Under the pieces are notes generated by a model, which was given only the letters and a program-made list of their open reading frames with translations, was not told where the DNA came from and ran no database searches. Below, piece after piece: positions 16,593-24,710 of a DNA stretch of 44,438 bases (positions are counted from its first letter, which is position 1; the number at the start of each line of letters is the position of its first letter). A program made the translations under genes and the position numbers. The stretch is from CAYJEQ01 sp964371155 (lineage in GTDB: Bacteria > Bacillota > Clostridia > Oscillospirales > Ruminococcaceae), in assembly GCA_964371155.1 (NCBI GenBank), contig CAYJLI010000012.1, positions 1-44,438 of the forward strand, given 5' to 3'.

Positions 16593-17921
16593 ATGGGATT
16601 TGACTTAAATGTAACCATACCAGCATTAACAGTATTTTTACAAGGTATACTTAGCTTCTTTTCACCATGCGTCTTACCAATAATACCACTCTATATGGGC
16701 TACTTATCAGGGGGGACTAAAATATCCCCCGAAACAGGAGAAAAGGTTTTCGATCAGAAAAAGGTAATGATAAACACTCTTTTCTTCATAATGGGCGTGA
16801 GCTTTGCATTCTTCCTATTGGGGCTTGCGTTCTCCACCTTAGGACAATTTTTTACCGACAATCAAATGCTTATCACCAGAATAGGCGGAGTGATTGTAGT
16901 GCTTATCGGACTGATGCAGTTAGGCGTGTTTGACAAACCATTCAGAGGCAAAAATTTAAGCCTGCCTATAAAGATTGACGCACTGCGAATGAACCCGATT
17001 ACTGCACTGATAATGGGCTTTACATTCAGCTTTGCATGGACACCATGCGTAGGCCCTGCACTCACCACAGTGCTAATTATGACATACAGTGCAAGCACCA
17101 CAACTATGGGGCTTATGCTTATGGCTTTATACACCATAGGGTTTACACTGCCCTTCTTGCTTGTGGGGATATTCACCACAAAATGCTTACAGCTTTTTAA
17201 AAAGCACTCAAATGTAGTGAAATACACCGTTAAAATCGGTGCAGTGATAATGATTTTAATGGGGCTTATGATGTTCACTGGAATTATGAACGGAGTGAGC
17301 GGTTATCTATCCACCTTAGGTGGAAACACCTTACCGCCAACAAATGAAGCAAGCAGTAGTCAAGCGGCTGGGGATGATAGTTCCTCCGAGCAAGCAGTAG
17401 TGGGAGACGAGCAATCGGAGCAAAGCAGTGAGCAGGCAAGCTCTGAAGAGCCAAGCGAAGAAATAGAAGCTCTTGCAGCATTCGATTTTGAGCTTCAGGA
17501 TCAATTTGGCAACACACATAGGCTTTCCGACTACAAAGGCAAGGTAGTATTTCTTAATTTCTGGGCTACATGGTGCCCACCTTGTGTGGCGGAAATGCCC
17601 GACATACAAAAGCTCTATGAAGAAAAAGGGCTCAACGAGGGTGATGTAATTATCTTAGGTGTGGCAACTCCAAGCGATGAATTAGCCGTACAAGAGGGCA
17701 CCACCGAAGAGGTTATAGCTTTCTTGGAGCAAAACGGATACACCTATCCCACGGTGATGGATGTTTCGGGACAGCTTGTGTCCGACTATGCTGTTTCAGC
17801 CTACCCCACCACCTATATGATAGATGCTGAAGGCAATATCTTTGGATATGTACCGGGTATGATAAGCTATGAAATTATGGAAAGCATAATAGAGCAGACT
17901 ATAAGCGGAGAAATGAATTAG
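16593..17921 (+). CDS. CcdA-type thiol transporter fused to an extracytoplasmic thioredoxin (TlpA/ResA-like)
   Basis: A 442-residue fusion. Residues 1-235 are a CcdA/DsbD-beta membrane domain of six helices with its two electron-passing cysteines, Cys26 in FFSPCVLP and Cys152 in FAWTPCVGPAL. A Ser/Gln/Glu-rich linker (about 240-285) leads to a redoxin domain with the active site WCPPC (Cys328, Cys331) and the cis-Pro region AYPTTYMIDAEG. CcdA draws electrons from cytoplasmic thioredoxin and the tethered domain reduces thiols outside the membrane. Fusing both makes a self-contained shuttle. It is the last gene of the zinc operon, 25 bases after the lipoprotein, and may keep Cys-rich zinc proteins reduced; that link is inference. 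Confidence 0.88.
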   Translation: MGFDLNVTIPALTVFLQGILSFFSPCVLPIIPLYMGYLSGGTKISPETGEKVFDQKKVMINTLFFIMGVSFAFFLLGLAFSTLGQFFTDNQMLITRIGGVIVVLIGLMQLGVFDKPFRGKNLSLPIKIDALRMNPITALIMGFTFSFAWTPCVGPALTTVLIMTYSASTTTMGLMLMALYTIGFTLPFLLVGIFTTKCLQLFKKHSNVVKYTVKIGAVIMILMGLMMFTGIMNGVSGYLSTLGGNTLPPTNEASSSQAAGDDSSSEQAVVGDEQSEQSSEQASSEEPSEEIEALAAFDFELQDQFGNTHRLSDYKGKVVFLNFWATWCPPCVAEMPDIQKLYEEKGLNEGDVIILGVATPSDELAVQEGTTEEVIAFLEQNGYTYPTVMDVSGQLVSDYAVSAYPTTYMIDAEGNIFGYVPGMISYEIMESIIEQTISGEMN

Positions 17922-17932
17922 AAATAATGTAT

Positions 17933-17980
17933 AAGGGTATTCACTGTGGCAAAAACCGCTGAGTGAATACCCTTAATTTT
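17933..17980 (+). terminator. Terminator of the zinc operon
   Basis: A perfect 13-bp stem AAGGGTATTCACT/AGTGAATACCCTT, a 16-nt loop, then AATTTTATT. Confidence 0.85.
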
Positions 17981-18017
17981 ATTAATTAGCCTAAATACAC
18001 AAAATAGGTATAATTCA

Positions 18018-18046
18018 TTGACAAAATTTACCGTGGGTGCTATCAT
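18018..18046 (+). promoter_or_regulatory. Promoter of the DsrE-like gene
   Basis: Consensus TTGACA (18018-18023) and TATCAT (18041-18046) with 17 bp between, 31 bases before the start codon. Confidence 0.75.
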
Positions 18047-18076
18047 TAAAATACAAAATAAAGGGAGGAATTACTA

Positions 18077-18415
18077 ATGCAGGAAAAACTTAATCTATTA
18101 TGGGTTAACGACAACAAAGACACAGCGCACAGCATGGTGTTTATGTACTCGACCAATGCCAAAATTCACTCGTGGTTTGAGGCGGTATCCATCATAATTT
18201 GGGGTGCTACTGCCAAGCTTGTAGGGGAAGATGAAAGCATACAGGAGAAGATTAAAATGGCACAGCATGCAGGAGTGGATGTAAAAGCTTGTATTGCCTG
18301 CGCCAATATGTTTGGAGTGACTGAAAAGCTGCAATCACTTGGTATAGATGTATTTCCAATGGGTAATGAGCTTACCAGAATTTTAAAATCGGAAGAAAAA
18401 CTACTAACAATATAA
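18077..18415 (+). CDS. DsrE/DsrF-like family protein
   Basis: A 112-residue soluble protein. LNLLWVNDNKDTAHSMVFMYSTNA, IIIWGATAKLVGED, and AQHAGVDVKACIACANMFGV fit the DsrE/F/H fold: strand-helix-strand with a conserved Cys after the third strand (KACIACAN, where Cys pairs occur). DsrE-like proteins bind or carry sulfur as persulfide on that Cys, or serve in peroxiredoxin-like roles; single-gene forms like this have no assigned reaction. GGGAGG lies 7 bases upstream. It has its own promoter and precedes a flavodoxin-fold gene. Confidence 0.75.
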   Translation: MQEKLNLLWVNDNKDTAHSMVFMYSTNAKIHSWFEAVSIIIWGATAKLVGEDESIQEKIKMAQHAGVDVKACIACANMFGVTEKLQSLGIDVFPMGNELTRILKSEEKLLTI

Positions 18416-18436
18416 AAATGCTAACACTTCGGATGG

Positions 18437-18463
18437 GATGGGCTACAAATAGCTGCCCATCCA
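18437..18463. other. Hairpin between DsrE-like and flavodoxin genes
   Basis: GGATGGGC and GCCCATCC form an 8-bp stem with a short loop. No T-run follows, so it is not a classic terminator; it may stabilise the upstream transcript's 3' end. Confidence 0.4.
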
Positions 18464-18496
18464 TTGGCGATTTAGGGTAGAAAAGGAGAGTTGACT

Positions 18497-19135
18497 ATGA
18501 AAATACTTGCAATAAGTGGAAGTCCGAGGAAAAACAGGATGACCCACAATGTGGTAAAAGAAATCCTAAAAGACTGCAAGAGCGAATATGAGATAATCTC
18601 ACTTGCAGGCAAAAAGATAAATGGGTGCATAGGATGTACTGCCTGCGCTGGGGATAATGTCTGTAAGATGAGGGATGACTGGAATGAAATAGGCGAGAAA
18701 CTAAAAGCAGCCGACATAATTATTTTTGGAGCAGCAAATTATTTTGGCACAGTAAATGCACTCGCACACGCTGTACTTGAAAGAACATTCTCTTTCAGGC
18801 ACTGCGGTACATATTCCCTCAAAGACAAATTAGGCGTAATTGTAACGACATGCGGCGCAAGGGGAAATGAGAGCCCCACAGCCGATTTTATAGAAAAAAT
18901 GTTTACCATAAACAGAATGGAAACAATAGCAAAGATGGAAGTAACACAATATAATCAGTGCTACACTTGCGGCTATGGACATGACTGCCATGAGGGCGCC
19001 GTGGTGGGCACACATGGTGTGTTAAAAGAGATATTGCCATGTCATCTGCCAAAAGAAGTGGAAAATCAGGAAGAAACGCTAAAAGAAGCAGAACGAATTC
19101 GTAAAATACTAAGTGGAAAAGGTGTAGAGTTTTAG
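18497..19135 (+). CDS. Flavodoxin-fold NAD(P)H-dependent FMN reductase
   Basis: A protein of about 212 residues with a flavodoxin-like fold. KILAISGSPRKNRMT is the phosphate-binding loop for FMN, and NGCIGCTACAGDNVCKMRDDW is the Cys-rich segment that in iron-sulfur flavoproteins binds a 4Fe-4S cluster or a metal; further cysteines lie in QCYTCGYGHDCHEG. FGAANYFGTVNA is the second FMN loop. These multimeric flavoproteins reduce quinones, azo compounds or other electron acceptors. The start is ATG 18497 after AAGGAGAG; an upstream TTG at 18491 overlaps that site. No T-run follows directly, and the next gene has its own promoter. Confidence 0.82.
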   Translation: MKILAISGSPRKNRMTHNVVKEILKDCKSEYEIISLAGKKINGCIGCTACAGDNVCKMRDDWNEIGEKLKAADIIIFGAANYFGTVNALAHAVLERTFSFRHCGTYSLKDKLGVIVTTCGARGNESPTADFIEKMFTINRMETIAKMEVTQYNQCYTCGYGHDCHEGAVVGTHGVLKEILPCHLPKEVENQEETLKEAERIRKILSGKGVEF

Positions 19136-19335
19136 GGGATGGAGTAGTTGATATATTTTTTAAAAGGACGCCTTTCACATTAAAGAAATTATTATAAATA
19201 CAGATATTTTATGCCATTATTACTGCCGTCGGCGATAGTAATGGCATATATTTATAAGAAAATTTCGTTCTATTTTTCTTTCACTTTACAGTGGAGGGAA
19301 GCATAGAAAAAATATTACAGAGCTTGTTTTCAGCC
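19136..19335. other. Intergenic hairpin region
   Basis: AT-rich and gene-free. A hairpin ATGCCATTA/TAATGGCAT (19211-19247) is followed by AT-rich sequence but no clear T-run; it could be a weak terminator of the flavoprotein gene. Confidence 0.4.
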
Positions 19336-19405
19336 ATAGTTACCAAGAGGTAACTATAATACTAAAAAGTGCGTACTTTACAAAATGAGATTATAGGGAT
19401 AAAAT
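19336..19405 (+). promoter_or_regulatory. Promoter with dyad operators of the macrodomain-sirtuin pair
   Basis: TTTACA (19377-19382) and TAAAAT (19400-19405) with 17 bp between. A perfect 9-bp palindrome ATAGTTACC-AAGA-GGTAACTAT (19336-19357) lies just upstream, and a second, imperfect dyad AAGTGCGTACTT (19367-19378) overlaps the edge of the -35 box. Both are placed to repress or activate. The words resemble sites of HxlR/MarR-type redox or stress regulators, but no such gene is in the window. Confidence 0.65.
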
Positions 19406-19456
19406 TAAATGTGGGACTATAAATGCTAATCATTTAAAATTTCATGGAGGTTATCA

Positions 19457-20251
19457 ATGACAAGGCTTGAAAAAATTAAATGGCTAAACGAGTATCTCTT
19501 AAAAGAAATGCCCGAGTATGGGAAATCTTCCAAGACTTTTGAAAATACAGAAGAAGCTCAACGAAAACTGCTTCGATCGCTGATGAATGTGAGAAGACCC
19601 TCACCGCTAAGCGAAGAATTTATAAAGATACAGGATATTCTTCTCTCAGAAGAGGTTGAGGAAAAAGGGGTGGTGAGCATATCTGAACTCACTCCGATAA
19701 AAAGTGATAGCAGGCTCTACCTGTGGCAGGGAGATATAACCACCCTCAGTGTAGATGCAATAGTTAATGCGGCAAACAGTGGTATGGTCGGATGTTTTAT
19801 GCCTTGCCATGCTTGCATAGATAATGTCATACACTCGCAATCAGGTTTACAGCTTCGTGAAGAGTGTGGGGGGATAATGGAGGAGCAAGGACATGAAGAG
19901 GAGACAGGCAGGGCTAAAATTACATCCGCCTACAATCTTCCAAGTAAATATATACTGCATACAGTAGGTCCAATTATCTATGATAAAGTGGGGAAAGAAG
20001 AAAAGCTGCTTTTAAAGAGCAGTTATAAGTCATGTTTAGAGCTTGCCCTTCAAAAGAGTGTCGACAGCATTGCGTTTTGCTGTATATCGACGGGTGAATT
20101 TAGATTTCCAAACGACATAGCCGCCGAAATTGCGATAGCGACAGTAAAGGAATTTTTAGCAGAAACAGATAGTAAAATGAGGGTGATATTTAATGTTTTC
20201 AAAGAAAAAGACTATGAAATCTATCGAGGATTACTCGGAGAAGATTGCTAA
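19457..20251 (+). CDS. Zinc-containing macrodomain ADP-ribosyl hydrolase (protein-ADP-ribose hydrolase)
   Basis: A 264-residue protein: an N-terminal helical part (about 1-85) followed by a macrodomain. LYLWQGDITTLSVDAIVNAANSGM is the ADP-ribose-binding strand with its Asn residues. It runs into GCFMPCHACIDNVIHSQSG, the Cys/His cluster that holds catalytic zinc in the macrodomains linked to class M sirtuins. GRAKITSAYNLPSKYILHTVGP and CCISTGEFRFPNDIAAEIA are further macrodomain motifs. Members of this branch remove mono-ADP-ribose that the partner sirtuin attaches. AUGGAGG precedes the start at 19457. It overlaps the sirtuin gene, confirming an operon. A signal peptide is absent, so it acts in the cytoplasm. 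Confidence 0.9.
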   Translation: MTRLEKIKWLNEYLLKEMPEYGKSSKTFENTEEAQRKLLRSLMNVRRPSPLSEEFIKIQDILLSEEVEEKGVVSISELTPIKSDSRLYLWQGDITTLSVDAIVNAANSGMVGCFMPCHACIDNVIHSQSGLQLREECGGIMEEQGHEEETGRAKITSAYNLPSKYILHTVGPIIYDKVGKEEKLLLKSSYKSCLELALQKSVDSIAFCCISTGEFRFPNDIAAEIAIATVKEFLAETDSKMRVIFNVFKEKDYEIYRGLLGEDC

Positions 20252-21071
20252 ATTAAAAGAGCTGATAAAGACTTCGGATGCAGTTATATTGGGTGCAGGT
20301 GCAGGACTTTCAACTTCCGCCGGACTTATGTACAGTGGCGAAAGGTTTCAAACACTTTTTGCGGACTATATCACAAGATACAATCTAAACGATATGTACT
20401 CCGCCGCATTTTATCCACATAAAAACGAAGAAGAGCTCTGGGGCTATTGGTGCAAACATATCTATCACAACCGCTACGCCGCACATCTTAATAGCACATA
20501 TGAAGATTTATATAAGCTTATTTGCGATAAAAACTATTTTGTAATCACCACGAATGGAGATCACCTATTTCTGCTAAACCAATTTGAAAAAAATAGGGTG
20601 TTTTACACACAGGGCGATTATGGGCTTTTTCAGTGTTCGGTGCCCTGCCATGCTCAAACATATGAGAATGAAGATATGATAAGGGAGATGGTGGCTGCCG
20701 TAAAAGATCTGAAAATCCCAACCGAACTAATACCTCATTGTCCACTTTGTGGAGAGGCGATGACAGTTAATCTGCGAAAGGACAATACATTTGTAGAGCC
20801 AGAAGGCTGGCATAGAGCCATGGAGCGATATCATCAGTTTTTAGAGGAAAACAGCTCTAAAAAACTGCTATTTTTAGAGCTTGGCATCGGGTATAATACT
20901 CCATCAATTATCAAATATCCGTTTTGGCGGATGACATACCAAAATAAAAAAGCCTCATATATCAGCATAAATTTAGACAAATCAGACATCCCCTCCGAAA
21001 TCGCCGAGAGAGCACTTTACATCGAAGGGGACATAGGAGAAGCGATAAGGGCGGCGCTTTTGCAGGAGTAA
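20193..21071 (+). CDS. Class M sirtuin (SirTM-type protein ADP-ribosyltransferase)
   Basis: A 292-residue SIR2-fold protein. The NAD-binding opening AVILGAGAGLSTSAGL differs from the GAGxSxxSGIPDFR of deacetylating sirtuins. ITTNGDHLF replaces the TQNIDxLH motif: the catalytic His region reads VFYTQGDYGLFQCS, with Gln/Gly where deacetylases have a His. Cysteines in SVPCH and IPHCPLCGEA form the zinc site. These are hallmarks of the macrodomain-linked sirtuins that ADP-ribosylate protein rather than deacylate it. Start 20193 gives a 59-base overlap with the macrodomain gene and has GAGGGTG ahead; ATG 20214 is an alternative without a good ribosome site. In known operons the target is the lipoyl carrier GcvH-L, absent here. 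Confidence 0.88.
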   Translation: MFSKKKTMKSIEDYSEKIAKLKELIKTSDAVILGAGAGLSTSAGLMYSGERFQTLFADYITRYNLNDMYSAAFYPHKNEEELWGYWCKHIYHNRYAAHLNSTYEDLYKLICDKNYFVITTNGDHLFLLNQFEKNRVFYTQGDYGLFQCSVPCHAQTYENEDMIREMVAAVKDLKIPTELIPHCPLCGEAMTVNLRKDNTFVEPEGWHRAMERYHQFLEENSSKKLLFLELGIGYNTPSIIKYPFWRMTYQNKKASYISINLDKSDIPSEIAERALYIEGDIGEAIRAALLQE

Positions 21072-21184
21072 TTTAATTTTTAAACCATCGCCCCCAAATC
21101 TGCATATTCCGAGCCAATCGCTCATATTTACAAAAAATTATACGGAAAAATGTATTCAAAAAATATATATTATAGGAGTTTATT

Positions 21185-21442
21185 ATGGATTTAAATTTAA
21201 TTAAAGAAAGCATCGAAACTAAAGTTTATTCTATCAAGGCAGACACAAAGGTGCCACTTCATAAGCATAAGGATAAGGATGAAGTTTTCTATTGCATCAA
21301 AGGGGAAGGAGTAGCGGTGATCGATGTGGGCGAAACAGCTTTAACTGTTGGCGAAACATTTGTTGCAAGAGCGGGGACAATGCACTCGGTAAAGAGTGAT
21401 GATGAGATGGTTTTTGTTGCTACCTTGATACCTGTCGTTTAA
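21185..21442 (+). CDS. Small cupin-domain protein
   Basis: An 85-residue single cupin domain. VPLHKHKDKDEVFYCIKGEGVAVIDVG is cupin motif 1 (H-x-H-x4-E) and GETFVARAGTMHSVKSDD is motif 2 with its His, so three His and one Glu for a metal are all present. Single-domain cupins bind Fe, Mn or Zn and act as small oxygenases, isomerases or metabolite sensors; no specific role is evident. TAGGAG precedes the start by 8 bases. It lies 113 bases after the sirtuin and might be read from the same promoter. Confidence 0.85.
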   Translation: MDLNLIKESIETKVYSIKADTKVPLHKHKDKDEVFYCIKGEGVAVIDVGETALTVGETFVARAGTMHSVKSDDEMVFVATLIPVV

Positions 21443-21771
21443 TTTTATGCAAAATTCAGCTAAAATCTCTAAGTGAATTTTAAGCCCTCATAACTCCCAA
21501 TCTGCTATTCTAACCCTAAAGCGTGATGATATATTATACAAATTTAGTAGCATTGATTTGTGCATATAGTAGATTATGCCTAATAATGTATACTTTTTTC
21601 ATATGCTAATTTACTTTACAGATTTATTGTGCTAAAATTAAATCACAAAGTAGGGTGTGGGAGCTGAAATGCGCACTATACCAAACTATTTATTTAACAT
21701 TTAAATATACAACTAAGTTCTAAACCATAGTAACTACCCACCTTTGAATTTTATAGTAAGGGGGAGTATGT
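21443..21771. other. Intergenic region without a gene
   Basis: About 330 AT-rich bases. I see no well-formed promoter, terminator or repeat; GGGGGAG immediately before 21772 is the ribosome site of the next gene. Confidence 0.4.
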
Positions 21772-22113
21772 ATGAAGTACTGTGAATTTTGTTATAATTT
21801 GACTAATTTAGAATCTTGCATGAATTGTGAAAGTCGTCCTTTGCGTATTCCCATGCACGACGATTATTGTTTTTTATGTAGGCAGGAGTCATATAATGCA
21901 GATATTCTCAAATCGCAGCTTATGGAGGACAATATACCGTTTATTTGCTGTCCACTGTTAAATGGCGGTGGAGTGGCATATGCAGGTGAATTTTTTCGTT
22001 ATTATAAATTTTTTGTTCCCTATTGCTATCTTGAGCATGCGAGAGAGTTTTCCAATCACCTTCAGATTATGGATAATACAGTGATTGGATATGAAAATAA
22101 GATTTATAGTTGA
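21772..22113 (+). CDS. Zinc-ribbon protein with DUF2007-like domain
   Basis: A 113-residue protein. The N-terminus has four cysteines in two pairs, CEFCYNLTNLESCMNC, a zinc ribbon. After a link containing CFLC, SYNADILKSQLMEDNIPFICCPLLNGGG is typical of the DUF2007 fold (putative signal-transducing domain), followed by YYKFFVPYCYLEHARE. Eleven cysteines in 113 residues make metal binding likely. No signal peptide. AAGGGGGAG lies 7-15 bases before ATG. The gene stands alone, convergent with the channel gene. Confidence 0.6.
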   Translation: MKYCEFCYNLTNLESCMNCESRPLRIPMHDDYCFLCRQESYNADILKSQLMEDNIPFICCPLLNGGGVAYAGEFFRYYKFFVPYCYLEHAREFSNHLQIMDNTVIGYENKIYS

Positions 22114-22136
22114 GTGAGTGAAATATAATTGTCAGT

Positions 22137-22181
22137 AAAACAAAAAAGCCTATGGACTCGGTCCGTAGGCTTTTTTGTTTT
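22137..22181. terminator. Bidirectional terminator
   Basis: AAAACAAAAAAGCCTATGGAC pairs with GTCCGTAGGCTTTTTTGTTTT apart from a single mismatch around a TCG loop. A T-run follows on either strand, serving the converging zinc-ribbon and channel genes. Confidence 0.92.
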
Positions 22182-22201
22182 GAAGGATTTATACTAAAAA
22201 A

Positions 22202-24052
22202 TTAATCATCGGAAAGCATTATAATACAATCATCTTCATTAAATACTATTTTTTCGCTTTTTAACGGGTTCATAATAATATCAAATCCATCCTCATTCTG
22301 TTTTTTATACCCCACGGCGACATGGTTTTGCTTTCTGAGTATCTCGGTAATTTCAAAGAAGTTTGTTTCAGTATGCAGTTTTATGTATTTAGAGGCCTTG
22401 CGTATGTAAATTTCTGAACCCTCAGCCCTGAGTAAATTTTCAAAGACTCTTGCTAAATCCCTGTTTTCACAAATTTGTGAAAGAATAAGGTTTATAATAT
22501 TAGAGCCTACCACTAAATCATTTGCCCTTGCCACTTCTGCAAGTTTTTGATTTGCAGTGTCCCTCATTTCACTGGTGATACTGAAGTTTTTCCCCGTCTT
22601 TTTAGCGATATCACGCAGGTGAATTAATTTAAAGAGTGTGATTGCATCCGAGGTTTCATTGTCTTCATTATAGTCGCTTAGAAGAAGTATATGGTTTATA
22701 TCTTTTTCGACTAAATTTTCAAGATTTTCTCTTTGAGTAGTGTCGCAAGCGATTGTTTTGAGTGCAACATTTCTAAGGGTTTTGGCAAATTCATCGATTT
22801 CACTCTCGATTATATCATTCGCAAGATATAGAGTGGAGCCGCTTGTGAGATAATCATCCAATTCAGAAATAACATTTTGAAGGATGTCATTTACGCCGAT
22901 AATCATTATGTTCTCGGCACTTTCATCATGCACAGCATCGGAGCTGAGATGCGAGATATCGGATACTTTGTAAGGGATGGGTTTTGCCACTCCATCGTCT
23001 TCCACAAGTAAAATTAATTTGTCTTCTTTTTCGATTAATGTTTCTTTATCAGGATTTAGATGTATTTCACCATTTCGCTTATATCCAAAAAGCACGGCTT
23101 TTTCAAAATAATTTAAAGCATCCCCAAATTTAACATTATATAGCCCTGGGAAACTTTCCATATAAAATTCATCGCCATCATAGTCAAAAAGCTCAACCAT
23201 AACACTCGATAGACCGGGTTGCCTGCAAGACTGGGCGATAATTCGAGAGATTGAATCGCCTATCAGCACTGTTTCGTTATTGCCTTTTGAAATAATATCT
23301 ATAACATCACGATTAGGCTCGCTATTTATTGTAGAAACAATATGGGGGAGATTGTCCCTTTTGCCAATACTGTCGAAATAGCTATTGATAGTGATAATCG
23401 TCTTAATGGTCATAAAGTCCACATCTTGATTGATTATAATTGACTTAGCCGCCTCGGGAGAACAGTTTGCAAGCATATTTTTATCGGTCATGCTCCCTGT
23501 GCGGCATATGATTTTTGTGGTTTTGAAATCGGAAATTTCTGCGGCAATAGCCTCTTCAACACTTTCCTTATCTTCTTCTGCAAGTATAACAATACAGCCA
23601 TCTTTTCTGTTTTCATTGGCAATTATCAGCTCGGAAATTAATGTGTATACATTGCTGTTAAACCCTAAAATAATTACATGATTATTAGCAATAACCCTTG
23701 AGTTGCCCTTCCTTAAACTGCTGAGCTTTTCCTCAAAAGCAGTGTTTATTATACCTATTAATATGCTTGTAACAAAAATACCGCATAGAGTAGCTACCGA
23801 CATTAGTATGATAAAACTTGCATCGGCAGTGTCTGCACCAGTAATGGTTCCTGCATCAATAACATGCATTAAGCTCACCCAAAAATATCCAAGCAAGGAG
23901 GTTTCACCATCTCCTATAAGCGCTAAAATCAAACCAACCACAGCAATAACTAATGTTGTGGCTAAAAACAGTACCGCAACAAGCGAGGGTGTTCCCTTAG
24001 ACATCAAATCGTCGAACCAAGATCTCACCCTATCCCTAAAAGTAATTTTCAT
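22202..24052 (-). CDS. CASTOR/POLLUX-type ion channel protein with RCK domains
   Basis: About 616 residues. Two hydrophobic helices (LVAVLFLATTLVIAVVGLILALI and FIILMSVATLCGIFVTSILIGI) flank a pore loop MHVIDAGTITGADT. A long cytoplasmic part follows with two RCK-like Rossmann modules: VIILGFNSNVYTLISELI with a nearby acidic VILAEEDKE, and IMIIGVNDILQNVISEL. Pfam Castor_Poll_mid fits the segment SSVMVELFDYDGDEFYMESFPGLYN. The bacterial members are poorly studied; plant CASTOR/POLLUX are cation channels of the nuclear envelope. The start is ATG 24052 with GGGAG 10 bases upstream; the in-frame ATG 24085 lacks one. Monocistronic. Confidence 0.88.
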   Translation of the reverse strand: MKITFRDRVRSWFDDLMSKGTPSLVAVLFLATTLVIAVVGLILALIGDGETSLLGYFWVSLMHVIDAGTITGADTADASFIILMSVATLCGIFVTSILIGIINTAFEEKLSSLRKGNSRVIANNHVIILGFNSNVYTLISELIIANENRKDGCIVILAEEDKESVEEAIAAEISDFKTTKIICRTGSMTDKNMLANCSPEAAKSIIINQDVDFMTIKTIITINSYFDSIGKRDNLPHIVSTINSEPNRDVIDIISKGNNETVLIGDSISRIIAQSCRQPGLSSVMVELFDYDGDEFYMESFPGLYNVKFGDALNYFEKAVLFGYKRNGEIHLNPDKETLIEKEDKLILLVEDDGVAKPIPYKVSDISHLSSDAVHDESAENIMIIGVNDILQNVISELDDYLTSGSTLYLANDIIESEIDEFAKTLRNVALKTIACDTTQRENLENLVEKDINHILLLSDYNEDNETSDAITLFKLIHLRDIAKKTGKNFSITSEMRDTANQKLAEVARANDLVVGSNIINLILSQICENRDLARVFENLLRAEGSEIYIRKASKYIKLHTETNFFEITEILRKQNHVAVGYKKQNEDGFDIIMNPLKSEKIVFNEDDCIIMLSDD

Positions 24053-24232
24053 AATTAACGCACTCCCTCTCAATTTAAAAGGCACAAATAATCTTAAATC
24101 TTTGATTATAATGTGCCATAAAATATCTCATCATATAGTATATCAAAAAGAGAAAAAATGTAAATGTGCCTAAAGGCACATTTAGGATGGGGAAGGGCAA
24201 AATAAAAAAATAAGAAAAATGTAAAAATTGTA

Positions 24233-24261
24233 TTGACAAAAATTATTTTATAGGATATAAT
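24233..24261 (+). promoter_or_regulatory. Promoter of tRNA-Leu
   Basis: Consensus TTGACA (24233-24238) and TATAAT (24256-24261) with 17 bp between, about 72 bases before the mature tRNA. Confidence 0.85.
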
Positions 24262-24339
24262 AAACAAGCTGACTTTAAGGAACAACCTTGAAATCGCAAA
24301 TAAAACTTAAGTATATCCGATGGAAACATCATGATATAT

Positions 24340-24424
24340 GCGGATGTGGCGGAATTGGCAGACGCGCTAGATTTAGGCTCTAGTGTTGCAAGACGTGAGT
24401 GTTCAAGTCACTTCATCCGCACCA
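24340..24424 (+). tRNA. tRNA-Leu (anticodon TAG)
   Basis: An 85-nt class II tRNA: acceptor GCGGATG/CATCCGC, discriminator A, encoded CCA, anticodon loop TTTAGGC giving TAG, and a long variable arm (GTTGCAAGACGT). Its own promoter lies upstream and a terminator begins 1-3 bases after CCA. Confidence 0.95.
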
Positions 24425-24457
24425 CAAAAAACCAACTCGAAAGAGTTGGTTTTTTTA
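24425..24457 (+). terminator. Terminator of tRNA-Leu
   Basis: AACCAACTC-GAAA-GAGTTGGTT hairpin with a GAAA tetraloop followed by seven T. An exact second copy lies 145 bases further on. Confidence 0.92.
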
Positions 24458-24610
24458 TTGTACGGCCAATCAGCCATCGCCTTTGGCTTGGCTTCTCGGA
24501 AGTGACTCTCGACCTATAAAACAGTCCACTGGACTGTTTTTCTTAACGGTCTCGTCTTCATCCGCACCACAAAAAACCAACTCGAAAGAGTTGGTTTTTT
24601 TATTGTACGG

Positions 24611-24710
24611 NNNNNNNNNNNNNNNNNNNNNNNNNNNNNNNNNNNNNNNNNNNNNNNNNNNNNNNNNNNNNNNNNNNNNNNNNNNNNNNNNNNNNNNNNN
24701 NNNNNNNNNN
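24611..24710. other. Assembly gap (100 N) inside a tandem repeat
   Basis: Exactly 100 N, a conventional placeholder. The flanks would be contiguous in one repeat unit, so the real gap may be zero bases or several collapsed units. Confidence 0.97.

Noticed and set aside
24411..24610. Duplicated tRNA-Leu 3' end as a phage or island attachment site
   Set aside because: Only about 10 bases of the tRNA are repeated, the repeat includes the terminator, it is tandem with a 145-bp period, and there is no integrase or island between the copies.
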